Assembly: GCA_000701725.1 (NCBI GenBank)
Contig: JNJQ01000004.1
Coordinates: 94,913-158,912 of the forward strand
Origin: Erysipelotrichaceae bacterium NK3D112
Lineage (GTDB): Bacteria > Bacillota_I > Bacilli_A > Erysipelotrichales > Erysipelotrichaceae
DNA length: 64,000 bases
Reading direction: 5' to 3'
Shown here: positions 34,297 through 43,118 of the stretch, piece by piece
How the letters are laid out: every line of letters begins with the position of its first letter
Numbering within the stretch: position 1 is the stretch's first letter
The notes under the pieces: model-generated
What the model was told of the DNA's origin: nothing
Database searches by the model: none
What the model saw: only the letters and a program-made list of their open reading frames with translations
Translations under genes and position numbers: made by a program

Positions 34297-35931
34297 TTAA
34301 GATCTGTTCTGCTTTTCAACAAGTCTTGTACCGCCATAGATCTCACGCAGCTTCGGCTTGTCGATCTTGCCTGTGGCGTTGCGGATGACAGGCGCGAAGA
34401 TGATCTTCCTCGGACGCTTGTATCTGGGCAGTTCACGGCAGAACTGATTGACGTCGTCCTCCGTGAGTACCATGCCTTCCTTGACCTGGATGATCGCCGC
34501 CGCGATTTCACCGAGTCTTTCATCGGGCAGACCGATGACGGCCGCATCGTGAATTCTGGTGTTGGTCATCAGGAATGATTCAATCTGAACCGGATAGAGG
34601 TTTTCACCGCCGGAGATGATGACATCCTTCTTACGGTCAACCAAGAAGATGAATCCGTCCTCATCCGTCATCGCCATATCACCGGTATGGAGCCATCCGT
34701 TTTCAAGGATTTCAGCCGTGGCTTTGGGGTTCTTGTAGTATTCAACCATGACGCCGGGGCCCTTGACGCAAAGCTCACCGACATCGCCCTGGGCGACCGG
34801 CTCGTTCTTTTCGTTGACAATCTTTGTCTGCCAGCCATAGCCCGGAATACCGATGGCGCCGACCTTGTGGACATTCTCCATGCCCAGATGCACACAGCCC
34901 GGTCCGGTCGATTCGGAGAGACCGTAGTTGGTGTCATACTGGTGGTTGGGGAAGTATTTCATCCAGTGGCGGATCAGGCTCGGCGGTACGGGCTGGGCAC
35001 CGATGTGCATGAGTCTCCACTGACTTGTGCGGTAGTCTTCCAGCTTGATCTTTCCGGAATCAAGCGCCGCAAGGATGTCCTGTGCCCAGGGCACCAGCAG
35101 CCAGACAATCGTGCAGCCTTCATTTGACACTGCCCGCATGATCGCTTCCGGTGAGTTGCCTTTGAGAATGACTGCGCGGCTGCCTGTGTAAAGGGAGCCG
35201 AACCAGTGCATTTTCGCACCGGTATGGTAGAGCGGGGGAATGCACAGGAAGGTGTCTTCCCGGGTTGTCTCATGGTGAATGGCTTCCATTCTCGCCGACT
35301 GCATCAATGCCTCGTGTTTGAGCAGAATCGCCTTGGGAAAACCGGTGGTGCCGCTTGAGAAGTAGATGGCGCCGTTGTCGGTGTCCTGCACAAGGACTTT
35401 CGGTGCTTCCGAGGAGTAGTTGGCAGCCTGGCGGTAGTAGTCCTCCGCGTATGTCGGGGCCTGATCACCGACAAAGAAGAGCAGGGTGGACTGCTTGATC
35501 TTGTAAGCGATGTCCTCGATACGGCCGATGAATTCGGGACCGTAGAAGAGCACATCGGTATCGGAAGCGTCCAGGCAGTATTCGATCTCATCCGCGGTGA
35601 AGCGGAAGTTGAGCGGCACGGCGATGGCGCCTGCCTTGAGGATTCCGAAATAGATCGGCAGCCATTCCAGGCAGTTCATCAGCAGGATGGCGCATTTCTG
35701 ACCGGGCAGGATTCCCCGGTCAATCAGCATATTGGCAACACGGTTTGCCTTTTCATCAAAGACAGTCCATGTGATCTGACGTCTGTAAAACGTATTCGAT
35801 GTGGGCTGAATCAGCTCGTACTCTTTCCAGGTAACCCTCTGTTCCTCAGTCAGCTGGGGATTGATTTCAACCAGGGCAATGTCATTGCCGTAGAGTTTCC
35901 GGTTTTTTTCGAGCAGATCTGTAATAGGCAT
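34297..35931 (-). CDS. AMP-binding acyl/aryl-CoA synthetase
   Basis: 544 residues of the ANL superfamily. Motifs: P-loop YFSSGTTGFPKA (about 188), YGLSESTGPG (about 325), the GDMAMTDEDGFIFLVDRKKD linker (about 415), GENLYPVQIE and C-terminal catalytic Lys in NATGKIDKPKLRE. It activates a carboxylic acid to the CoA thioester with ATP. No membrane segment. Its promoter carries the shared GCTTTAGCGC operator, placing it in the same regulon as the divergent ior operon. An aromatic or medium-chain acid substrate fits the context. Confidence 0.9.
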   Translation of the reverse strand: MPITDLLEKNRKLYGNDIALVEINPQLTEEQRVTWKEYELIQPTSNTFYRRQITWTVFDEKANRVANMLIDRGILPGQKCAILLMNCLEWLPIYFGILKAGAIAVPLNFRFTADEIEYCLDASDTDVLFYGPEFIGRIEDIAYKIKQSTLLFFVGDQAPTYAEDYYRQAANYSSEAPKVLVQDTDNGAIYFSSGTTGFPKAILLKHEALMQSARMEAIHHETTREDTFLCIPPLYHTGAKMHWFGSLYTGSRAVILKGNSPEAIMRAVSNEGCTIVWLLVPWAQDILAALDSGKIKLEDYRTSQWRLMHIGAQPVPPSLIRHWMKYFPNHQYDTNYGLSESTGPGCVHLGMENVHKVGAIGIPGYGWQTKIVNEKNEPVAQGDVGELCVKGPGVMVEYYKNPKATAEILENGWLHTGDMAMTDEDGFIFLVDRKKDVIISGGENLYPVQIESFLMTNTRIHDAAVIGLPDERLGEIAAAIIQVKEGMVLTEDDVNQFCRELPRYKRPRKIIFAPVIRNATGKIDKPKLREIYGGTRLVEKQNRS

Positions 35932-35953
35932 AAGAGTTTACTTCCTTTCACGA

Positions 35954-35998
35954 TTTAACGCTTTAGCGCAGTATAACATTAAACCGTTGAATTATCAA
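35954..35998 (-). promoter_or_regulatory. AMP-ligase promoter with aryl-module operator (copy A)
   Basis: Minus strand -35 TTGATA (35993-35998), 17-base spacer, -10 TATACT (35970-35975). The operator GCTTTAGCGC (35960-35969), six bases, then ACATTAAACC (35976-35985) has the -10 hexamer exactly as its 6-bp centre, so binding should repress. The 43-base block 35954-35996 is repeated with four changes at 36185-36227. Confidence 0.75.
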
Positions 35999-36184
35999 TA
36001 AAGAGTTTCAGGAATCTGCGGCTTTGAGAAAAAGGGGAGATACATGCAGGAAATAACGGACCGGGATGCCCGGATCAGGGTCCCCGGATCTTCACTTCAG
36101 ATCTCCCATACGGAGCGGGAAAAGAGAAGAACAGTATGGTTTTATATTTCCATATTTATATGAATGAGCTGTTTTCCTTGTCAT
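35999..36184. other. Non-coding spacer between divergent aryl-module promoters
   Basis: No credible coding frame. Contains GC-rich inverted repeats (GGACC ... GGTCC around GGG-ATG-CCC, about 36057-36085) and, nearer the ior promoter, an AT-rich stretch (36135-36165) that could act as an UP element. Otherwise nothing recognised. Confidence 0.5.
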
Positions 36185-36246
36185 TTTAACGCTTTAGCGC
36201 GTTATAACATTAAACTGTTGAATTCTCAGCGCGGAGGTTATATAAT
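36185..36246 (+). promoter_or_regulatory. ior operon promoter with aryl-module operator (copy B)
   Basis: Operator GCTTTAGCGC (36191-36200), six bases, then ACATTAAACT (36207-36216). The plus-strand promoter follows: -35 TTGAAT (36218-36223), 17 bases, -10 TATAAT (36241-36246). Here the operator lies just upstream of -35, so the same regulator could activate or interfere. The block is a direct repeat of copy A, 39 of 43 bases identical. Confidence 0.72.
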
Positions 36247-36301
36247 ACAGATCATATATTATTCCGGATATATTGAATCCGGTCGGAAACGGAGAGAGTT
36301 T

Positions 36302-38056
36302 ATGGACAGTCCGAAGAAAAAAGAACTGATGCTTGGCAACAAGGCAGTGGCCAGAGGCTTATATGAGGCAGGTGTCTGCTTTATCTCAAGCTACCCGGGT
36401 ACACCGAGCACGGAAATCACCGAGGAAGCCGCCAAGTATGATGAGATCTACTGTGAGTGGGCTCCGAATGAAAAGGTTGCCATGGAAGCCGCATTCGGTG
36501 CGAGCCTTGCCGGCAGACGTGCGTTCTGTGCCCAGAAACATGTCGGCCTCAATGTCGCCGCCGATCCTTTATATACAATGTCATATACCGGCGTCAATGC
36601 GGGCCTGGTCGTGGCGGTCGCCGATGATGCGGGAATGCATTCATCCCAGAATGAGCAGGACAGCCGCCATCACGCGATCGCGGCCAAGCTGCCGATGCTG
36701 GAACCGGCCGATTCCGCCGAAGCCCTCGCATTTACAAAGAAGGCATTTGAAATCTCCGAACAGTTTGACACACCTGTGCTGATCAAGATGTGCACAAGAG
36801 TTGCCCACTCCCAGTCACTTGTCGAAACAGGCGAAAGAACTGTTCCTCTTAAGGAATATGAAAAGAACATTGCCAAGTATGTCATGATGCCCGGCAACGC
36901 GATCAAGCGCCATCCGATCGTTGAACAGAGAACACGCGATCTGATTGCACTGGCTGAGACAGGAGATCTCAACCGGGTTGAAATGGGGGACACATCCCTT
37001 GGCATCATCACCCATTCGACTTCCTATCAGTATGTCAAGGAAGTCTTCGGGGATAAGGCAAGTGTGCTGAAACTCGGCATGACCAATCCGCTGCCGGAAA
37101 AACTGATCCGCGATTTTGCCGCAAAGGTTGACAGACTCGTGGTCGTTGAGGAGCTGGATCCGATCATCGAAAACCATGTGAAGTCGCTTGGCATCGCATG
37201 CGAAGGCAAGAATCTCTTCCCGCTGGAAGGGGAGTTCTCACAGAATCTGATCGCCGCCAAACTCGGTCAGAGTGTTCCGGCAGGCAGGAGCCTGGATGAG
37301 GCGATTCCGCCCCGTCCGCCGGTGATGTGCGCGGGCTGCCCGCACAGAGGCATGTTCTACACACTCAAGCAGAACAAATGCACCGTGCTCGGCGATATCG
37401 GCTGCTACACATTAGGTGCCGCGGCACCGCTTGCAACGGTAGACTCCACACTCTGCATGGGCGCCTCGATCGGTGCTGTGCATGGATTTAATAAGATGCT
37501 GAATGAGGCAAGTGAATCCAAGACAGTTGCGGTCATCGGCGATTCCACCTTCATGCATTCCGGTATGACCGGACTTGCCAATGTGGCATACAATCAGTCT
37601 AATTCGACTGTTATCATCCTCGACAACTCGATCACCGGCATGACCGGCCATCAGCAGAATCCGACCACCGGATACAACATCAAGGGCGATCCCGCCGGTA
37701 AGATTGATCTGGAAGCACTGTGCAGAGCGATGGGCTTCAACAGAGTCAGAGTCGCGGATCCTTACAACCTCAAGGAATGCGACACCGTGCTTAAGGAAGA
37801 GCTGAGCGCGGCTGAGCCTTCGGTCATTATTTCCAGAAGACCGTGCGCACTGCTCAAATATGTCAAGCATAAGCCCGCTTTGAAAGTGGACACAGATAAG
37901 TGCGTCGGCTGTCAGTCATGCATGCGCATCGGCTGCCCGGCAATCTCCATCAAAAACGGCAAAGCGGCAGTTGATACAACTTTATGTGTCGGATGCGGCG
38001 TTTGTTCACAGCTTTGTCACTTTGATGCGTTAGGATCAGGCGCTAAGGAGGCATGA
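36302..38056 (+). CDS. iorA: Indolepyruvate:ferredoxin oxidoreductase, alpha subunit
   Basis: 584 residues. Oxidatively decarboxylates indole-, phenyl- and hydroxyphenylpyruvate to arylacetyl-CoA, reducing ferredoxin; TPP and iron-sulfur dependent, with IorB as partner. Order: N-terminal pyrimidine-binding domain (MLGNKAVARGLYEAGV, SSYPGTPSTEITE), central TPP-binding region with CAGCPHRGMFYTL and GDIGCYTLG, VIGDSTFMHSGMTGL, and a C-terminal 2x[4Fe-4S] ferredoxin (CVGCQSCMRIGCP and CVGCGVCSQLC). Start ATG 36302 with GGAGAGAG before it; further upstream frame is the promoter. Stop overlaps the iorB region. Confidence 0.95.
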   Translation: MDSPKKKELMLGNKAVARGLYEAGVCFISSYPGTPSTEITEEAAKYDEIYCEWAPNEKVAMEAAFGASLAGRRAFCAQKHVGLNVAADPLYTMSYTGVNAGLVVAVADDAGMHSSQNEQDSRHHAIAAKLPMLEPADSAEALAFTKKAFEISEQFDTPVLIKMCTRVAHSQSLVETGERTVPLKEYEKNIAKYVMMPGNAIKRHPIVEQRTRDLIALAETGDLNRVEMGDTSLGIITHSTSYQYVKEVFGDKASVLKLGMTNPLPEKLIRDFAAKVDRLVVVEELDPIIENHVKSLGIACEGKNLFPLEGEFSQNLIAAKLGQSVPAGRSLDEAIPPRPPVMCAGCPHRGMFYTLKQNKCTVLGDIGCYTLGAAAPLATVDSTLCMGASIGAVHGFNKMLNEASESKTVAVIGDSTFMHSGMTGLANVAYNQSNSTVIILDNSITGMTGHQQNPTTGYNIKGDPAGKIDLEALCRAMGFNRVRVADPYNLKECDTVLKEELSAAEPSVIISRRPCALLKYVKHKPALKVDTDKCVGCQSCMRIGCPAISIKNGKAAVDTTLCVGCGVCSQLCHFDALGSGAKEA

Positions 38057-38058
38057 AG

Positions 38059-38631
38059 ATGAAAACGAAGAATGTGATGATCGTCGGTGTCGGCGGTCAG
38101 GGATCCCTGCTTGCCAGCAAGCTTTTGGGTCATCTGCTGATGTCGCAGGGCTATGACGTCAAGGTTTCCGAAGTTCACGGCATGAGCCAGAGAGGCGGTT
38201 CTGTTGTGACTTACGTGCGCTATGGCGATGCGGTCTATTCACCGGTCATCGACAAGGGCGAAGCGGATTACATTGTCTCCTTTGAGGCGCTTGAAGCAGC
38301 CAGATGGATGGCATATCTGAAAGAGGGCGGTGTCATTGTCACCAACACCCAGCAGATCGATCCGATGCCCGTCATCACCGGCGCAATGAAATATCCCGAG
38401 GATGTGATCGGGAAGATGAAGGCGGCAGGCATCAATGTCGATGCCCTGGACTGCCTGAAACTGGCTGAGGAGGCAGGCTCCTCCAAAGCCGTCAATGTGG
38501 TGCTTCTTGGCAGACTGTCACACCACTTTGACATCGATGAGGCGGCCTGGATGGCTTCTTTGGAAGCGATCGTTCCTTCCCGCTTCCTGGAAATGAACAA
38601 AAAGGCATTCGAACTGGGAAAAAACGCGTAA
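38059..38631 (+). CDS. iorB: Indolepyruvate oxidoreductase, beta subunit
   Basis: About 190 residues, the gamma-type domain of 2-oxoacid:ferredoxin oxidoreductases: VMIVGVGGQGSLLASKLLG near the start, the conserved EVHGMSQRGGSVVTYVR and IVSFEALEAAR. ATG 38053 is only two bases from AAGGAGG, so ATG 38059 (spacing eight) is preferred. It directly follows iorA with near-overlap and precedes paaK, so the subunits are made together. Confidence 0.94.
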   Translation: MKTKNVMIVGVGGQGSLLASKLLGHLLMSQGYDVKVSEVHGMSQRGGSVVTYVRYGDAVYSPVIDKGEADYIVSFEALEAARWMAYLKEGGVIVTNTQQIDPMPVITGAMKYPEDVIGKMKAAGINVDALDCLKLAEEAGSSKAVNVVLLGRLSHHFDIDEAAWMASLEAIVPSRFLEMNKKAFELGKNA

Positions 38632-38658
38632 CCGACGATTAGATTGGGGGAGTATAAC

Positions 38659-39960
38659 ATGGAAAGGTATTACCAGAAAGAAATTGAGACAGCCAGCCGT
38701 GAGGAAATCAGGGCAATTCAAACTGAAAAGCTGAAGAAACAGGTTCAGCACGTCTGGAATGATGTTCCCTTCTACCGCAAAAAGATGGAAGAGGCGGGCG
38801 TGACTCCGGATGACATCCAGTCGATTGACGACCTCTGCAAACTTCCCTTCACAACAAAAGATGATCTGAAAGAACAGTACCCGTACGGACTGCTCGGCAA
38901 GCCGCTCAAGGAATGCGTCCGCATCCAGTCGACTTCCGGCACAACCGGCAAACGCGTCGTCGCTTTCTACACCCAGCATGACATCGATCTCTGGGAAGAC
39001 TGCTGCGCACGTGCGATTACCGCGGCAGGAGGAACAGATGAGGATGTATGCCAGATATCCTACGGCTACGGTCTTTTCACCGGCGGACCCGGTCTCAACG
39101 GCGGCTCCCACAAGGTCGGCTGCCTGACTGTTCCGACAAGCTCCGGCAACACCGACAGACAGATCATGTTCATCAATGACCTTCAGGCAACCATTCTCTG
39201 CTGCACACCTTCCTATGCCGCATATCTTGGCGAAAGAATGAAGGAACTGGGCTATGGCCCGGATGATATCCCTCTGAAGGCCGGTATCTTCGGCGCTGAG
39301 GCATGGAGTGAGGAAATGCGTCATGACATCGAGAAGACGCTCGGCATCAAGGCATATGACATCTATGGCCTGACCGAAATCTCAGGTCCGGGTGTTTCCT
39401 TCGAATGTTCCCAGCAGCAGGGCATGCACGTCAACGAGGACCACTTCGTTCCGGAAATCATCAACCCGAAGACCGGTGAAGTTCTGCCGGGCGGAGAGCA
39501 GGGCGAACTCGTGTTCACCTGCCTTGATAAAGAAGCGTTCCCCCTGATGCGTTACAGAACACGTGATATCTGCGTGCTCAACTATGAGCCGTGCGCATGC
39601 GGAAGAACCCACGTCAGAATGAGAAAGCCGATGGGCAGAACCGATGACATGCTGATTATCAGAGGCGTCAACGTCTTCCCGAGCCAGATCGAAACCGTGC
39701 TGCTCAACAACGGCTATCCGGCTAACTACCAGATTATCGTTGACCGTGTCAACAATACAGACACCCTCGATGTCCAGGTTGAAATGACACCTGAGATGTT
39801 CACCGACAACATCGGTGAGATCGCCGACAGACAGAAGGTTCTGGTTGACGGTCTGAAGTCAATGCTCGGCCTCAAGGCCAAGGTCACACTCGTCGCACCG
39901 AAGACAATCGCAAGAAGCGAAGGCAAAGCGGTTCGCGTCATTGACAAGAGAAAGATATAA
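38659..39960 (+). CDS. paaK: Phenylacetate-CoA ligase family protein
   Basis: 433 residues of the PaaK subfamily of ANL ligases. Signatures: VPFYRKKMEEAG near the N-terminus, P-loop IQSTSGTTGKRV (about 94), DIYGLTEISGPGVSFEC (about 234), YRTRDICVLNYEPCACGRTHVRM and C-terminal GRTDDMLIIRGVNVFPSQIE. Makes arylacetyl-CoA from arylacetate and ATP; beside Ior it may run in reverse to gain ATP from arylacetyl-CoA. ATG 38659 follows GGGGGAG; the in-frame ATG 38644 has none. Confidence 0.92.
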   Translation: MERYYQKEIETASREEIRAIQTEKLKKQVQHVWNDVPFYRKKMEEAGVTPDDIQSIDDLCKLPFTTKDDLKEQYPYGLLGKPLKECVRIQSTSGTTGKRVVAFYTQHDIDLWEDCCARAITAAGGTDEDVCQISYGYGLFTGGPGLNGGSHKVGCLTVPTSSGNTDRQIMFINDLQATILCCTPSYAAYLGERMKELGYGPDDIPLKAGIFGAEAWSEEMRHDIEKTLGIKAYDIYGLTEISGPGVSFECSQQQGMHVNEDHFVPEIINPKTGEVLPGGEQGELVFTCLDKEAFPLMRYRTRDICVLNYEPCACGRTHVRMRKPMGRTDDMLIIRGVNVFPSQIETVLLNNGYPANYQIIVDRVNNTDTLDVQVEMTPEMFTDNIGEIADRQKVLVDGLKSMLGLKAKVTLVAPKTIARSEGKAVRVIDKRKI

Positions 39961-39990
39961 TAGAGTTAGGAAAACTTACCGGAGGTGGAT

Positions 39991-40419
39991 ATGAGTATCA
40001 AACAGATTTCAATATTTCTGGTCAACAAACCCGGAACACTGAAAAACATGACCGGTGTCCTGGCTGCCAACAACATCGATATGCGTGCCATTTCCCTGGC
40101 TGAAACAAAGGAATACGGAATCGCGAGAATCGTTGTTGATGATGTGATCCATGCTGTCGATATCCTCAAGGATGCCGACTTTGTGACAAGCGTCAACTCC
40201 GTCATCGCCATGGAGATTCCCGATGAGCCCGGCGCGCTCGACAAGATTCTTGATGTCTTCGCTGCTGTCAATGTCAACATCGAGTACATGTACTCCTTCA
40301 TCATCGGACATGAAAGCAGAAGCGCAGGCATGATCTTCCGTGTCAACGACACCGCGGCAGCTGAAACAAAACTCGCCGCAAAGGGCATCCAGGTGCTCTC
40401 ACTCGAAGACATCCAGTAA
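39991..40419 (+). CDS. ACT domain protein (tandem ACT)
   Basis: 142 residues made of two ACT domains: IKQISIFLVNKPGTLKNMT at the start and SVIAMEIPDEPGALDKILDVF from about 70. ACT domains bind amino acids; stand-alone tandem forms often follow ior/paaK genes and are thought to sense aromatic or branched amino acids. ATG 39991 with GGAGG five bases before is chosen over the GTG at 39985. Last gene of the ior operon. Confidence 0.9.
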   Translation: MSIKQISIFLVNKPGTLKNMTGVLAANNIDMRAISLAETKEYGIARIVVDDVIHAVDILKDADFVTSVNSVIAMEIPDEPGALDKILDVFAAVNVNIEYMYSFIIGHESRSAGMIFRVNDTAAAETKLAAKGIQVLSLEDIQ

Positions 40420-40440
40420 TTGATTCAACAATCCAGAAAC

Positions 40441-40473
40441 AAGACAGATGCCCATCCGCATCTGTCTTTTGTT
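40441..40473 (+). terminator. Intrinsic terminator of the ior-paaK-ACT operon
   Basis: AAGACAGATGC-CCATCC-GCATCTGTCTT, a strong stem, then TTTGTT. Confidence 0.88.
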
Positions 40474-40506
40474 ATGGAGCCAAAGAAAAATGCCTCATCC
40501 GAGACA

Positions 40507-41355
40507 TTATAGACCAAGCAGCTTCGCAGCGTTTTCACCCATGATTTTACGCCGTTCATCTTCCTTCAGAGGCAGGCTTTCAAACAGCTGCACATATTCA
40601 GACTGATCCGCCCAGGGGCAATCAGTTCCGAAGATAATGCGCTCAGCACCAAATAATTGAACCATATCCATGAATTCATCCTGGCTTAACAGCCACGGCT
40701 CATTTTCTTTCCAGTGACCGTCATCCAGACGATGCACAGGATGCAGCGAAAAGGCGGTATCAAGCATGGCATTAGTATTGGCAAGTTTCAGAGAGACTTC
40801 CTTCCAGAGATGCCAGCCGCCCATATGGGCAAGCACAAACTTCAGATCCGGTATCTCTTCGCATACATGCAGGCACATGTCAGGGGAGCAGTGCACAACC
40901 CCGGGAAAGCCGATGTCATCCCCGGCATGGGTGATGGCAAACAGACCGAGCTCCGCGCACCGTTTCAATATGTCCATGGTTCTGACATCATCCAGATCAA
41001 TCCCCTGGTAGACAGGATGCAGCTTGATGCCTTTGAGACCGAGCTGTCTGATTCTCTCTAACTCCTCATACCAGTTTTCATATGCCGGATGCATCGCGCC
41101 GATCGATATGACGCCCTTGTCTTTGAATTTCAGATTGTTTTCATAAGCGACCGTATTGATCTTTTCCACCTGATGCGGCTTTGTGGCAACCGGCAGAACG
41201 ATCGAATAATCAACGCCCGCCTTTGCCATCGAAGCGTAAAGACCCGCGTTTGTGGCATCGCTCTGAGGCTCCACATGAGCCGCATGGGCAAGTGAGGAGA
41301 CGGTTCTGGATGCGATCGCATCCGGGAATGTATGTGTATGAATGTCGATGATCAT
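40507..41355 (-). CDS. Amidohydrolase-2 family protein (ACMSD-like TIM barrel)
   Basis: 282 residues. N-terminal metal motif MIIDIHTHTFPD (HxH), KGIKLHPVYQG (about 125), conserved HAGDDIGFPG, LAHMGGWHLW, and GTDCPWADQSE (catalytic Asp, about 255). The family comprises metal-dependent decarboxylases and hydrolases such as ACMSD, 4-oxalomesaconate hydratase-type and 2,6-dihydroxybenzoate decarboxylases. Start 41355 gives the normal family N-terminus; an upstream in-frame extension is basic and unlike the family. Second gene after the sodium symporter. Substrate likely a carboxylate taken up by it (inference). Confidence 0.83.
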   Translation of the reverse strand: MIIDIHTHTFPDAIASRTVSSLAHAAHVEPQSDATNAGLYASMAKAGVDYSIVLPVATKPHQVEKINTVAYENNLKFKDKGVISIGAMHPAYENWYEELERIRQLGLKGIKLHPVYQGIDLDDVRTMDILKRCAELGLFAITHAGDDIGFPGVVHCSPDMCLHVCEEIPDLKFVLAHMGGWHLWKEVSLKLANTNAMLDTAFSLHPVHRLDDGHWKENEPWLLSQDEFMDMVQLFGAERIIFGTDCPWADQSEYVQLFESLPLKEDERRKIMGENAAKLLGL

Positions 41356-41360
41356 AAACA

Positions 41361-41395
41361 AAACCGATACCGGCAGCCGTGTGACTGCCGGTTCC
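41361..41395. repeat. Inverted repeat between symporter and amidohydrolase
   Basis: CCGGCAG / CTGCCGG with an eight-base loop in the 73-base gap. No T-run, so likely a processing or mRNA-stability element rather than a terminator. Confidence 0.4.
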
Positions 41396-41428
41396 TTTCT
41401 ATTAACGCAATGAATTGAATCGGATGGA

Positions 41429-42973
41429 TTATTCTTTTTCGCCGAGCGCTTCGCTTTGCGGAACGAGGACCTTTTCCTCATAGCAGGCAAACGCGTCATC
41501 AACGACTTTCTGATCCGGTTTCGGTGTGAACAGGGATACAACCGGAATGATGATGAGACCTGCGATCATGCAGAAGGCGCCGGCATTGATCGGGCTCTGC
41601 AGCAGGGCGGGGAAGGAGCTTCTGACCAGCATGTTGGCAAGCATCACAACGGTTGAGAAGATGAAACTGACCCAGACACTGATTCTGGAAGCGCCTTTCC
41701 AGTATAAGCCATAGAGGAACGGAGCCAGGAAGGCACCTGCCAGAGCACCCCATGAGACACCCATCAGCTGGGCGATGAAGGTGATGTTGGACTTGTACTG
41801 AACGATTGCGATAATCACAGAGATGGCAATAAAGACGACGATCAGCGCTCTCATGATGAGGACCTGTTTCTTTTCATCCATATCCTTGATGACATGGTCC
41901 TTGAGAAGGTCAAGCGTCATGGTGGAGCTTGATGTGAGAACCAGTGAGGAAAGGGTGCTCATCGAAGCGGAGAGAACCAGAATGACAACGATCGCGATCA
42001 GGAAATCGGGAAGTCCTGACAGCATGGTCGGAATGATGGAGTCATAGCCGCCTGCCGCGATGTCAATCTGTGCTGAGAAAAGTCTGCCGAAGCCGCCCAG
42101 GAAGTAGCATCCACCCGCCACGATCAATGCGAATACGGTGGAAACGATGGTGCCGGTGGAAATGGACTTTTCACTCTTGATGGCATAGAATTTCTGTACC
42201 ATCTGGGGCAGACCCCATGTGCCAAGCGATGTCAGGATAATGACACCGAGCAGATTGAGCGGATCCGGTCCGAAGAATGAGGCAAACACACCCGGTGCGG
42301 TCGATACCGTCTCATCGGTAACCTGCGCAAGACCGTTGAGAGCTGCCAGGAAGCCGCCCTGGCTGTTGAGCACAGCCGCGATGACAGCGGTAATACCGAA
42401 CAGCATGATGATACCCTGGATGAAGTCGTTGATCGCGGTGGCCATGTATCCGCCGGCGATGACATAAATACCTGTCAGAACAGCCATGACGACGACACAG
42501 ATGGAGTAGTCAATATTGAATGCCATTCCGAACAGACGTGACAATCCGTTGTAAAGAGAGGCTGTGTAAGGAATCAGGAAGATAAATGTGATGACACTTG
42601 CTGCAATTTTCAAGGCGGTGGAGCCGAAGCGCGCCTCGAAGAACTGCGGCATTGTCGCACTGCCGAGATGCTGACTCATGATACGGGTTCTTCTGCCGAG
42701 AATGACCCAGGCGAGAAGGGAACCGATCAGTGTGTTGCCGATACCGATCCAGGTGGACGCGATACCGTATTTCCAGCCGAACTGGCCGGCGTAACCGACG
42801 AAGATAACCGCTGAGAAGTAAGAAGTTCCGTATGCAAACGCCGTCACCCACGGGCCGACCGAACGTCCGCCCAGAACGAATCCGCTGACATCCTTTGAGG
42901 AATGCCTGTACATGAATCCGATACCGATCATGAGTGCGAAGAATAAGATCAATAAAGTTACCTTGAAAAACAT
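41429..42973 (-). CDS. Sodium:solute symporter family protein (SSS)
   Basis: 514 residues with about 13 membrane segments. LeuT-fold SSS signature elements: VSGFVLGGRSVGPWVTAFAYG-type start around residue 30, GNTLIGSLLAWVILGRRTR (about 82), YVIAGGYMATAINDFIQG (about 170), the RALIVVFIAISVI region and a charged, Glu-rich C-terminal tail. Na+-driven uptake of an organic acid, amino acid or aromatic acid. Its promoter carries the aryl-module operator and it is cotranscribed with the amidohydrolase, so an aromatic or related carboxylate is a fair guess. Confidence 0.88.
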   Translation of the reverse strand: MFFKVTLLILFFALMIGIGFMYRHSSKDVSGFVLGGRSVGPWVTAFAYGTSYFSAVIFVGYAGQFGWKYGIASTWIGIGNTLIGSLLAWVILGRRTRIMSQHLGSATMPQFFEARFGSTALKIAASVITFIFLIPYTASLYNGLSRLFGMAFNIDYSICVVVMAVLTGIYVIAGGYMATAINDFIQGIIMLFGITAVIAAVLNSQGGFLAALNGLAQVTDETVSTAPGVFASFFGPDPLNLLGVIILTSLGTWGLPQMVQKFYAIKSEKSISTGTIVSTVFALIVAGGCYFLGGFGRLFSAQIDIAAGGYDSIIPTMLSGLPDFLIAIVVILVLSASMSTLSSLVLTSSSTMTLDLLKDHVIKDMDEKKQVLIMRALIVVFIAISVIIAIVQYKSNITFIAQLMGVSWGALAGAFLAPFLYGLYWKGASRISVWVSFIFSTVVMLANMLVRSSFPALLQSPINAGAFCMIAGLIIIPVVSLFTPKPDQKVVDDAFACYEEKVLVPQSEALGEKE

Positions 42974-42990
42974 AATCTAACCCCCAATTG

Positions 42991-43058
42991 GCTTTAGCGC
43001 TTCAATGCGTTAAAGCATCAACCTCCTAAAGTATACATGCTTGTATGGCATATGGCAA
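42991..43058 (-). promoter_or_regulatory. Symporter promoter with aryl-module operator (copy C)
   Basis: Minus strand -35 TTGCCA (43053-43058), 17 bases, -10 TATACT (43030-43035). Downstream of the start site lies GCTTTAGCGC (42991-43000), six bases, GCGTTAAAGC (43007-43016), the most symmetric copy of the operator seen also at 35960 and 36191. It overlaps the leader between -10 and the GGGGG Shine-Dalgarno. Confidence 0.75.
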
Positions 43059-43118
43059 GCAGTTTCTCGCATTGAATTTAATACTTTAAAATGTTAAAAT
43101 CGAAAGTGGAGAAAGTAT

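Noticed and set aside
41361..41395. Terminator between the symporter and amidohydrolase
   Set aside because: The inverted repeat has no T-run on either strand in the right place, so cotranscription is more likely.
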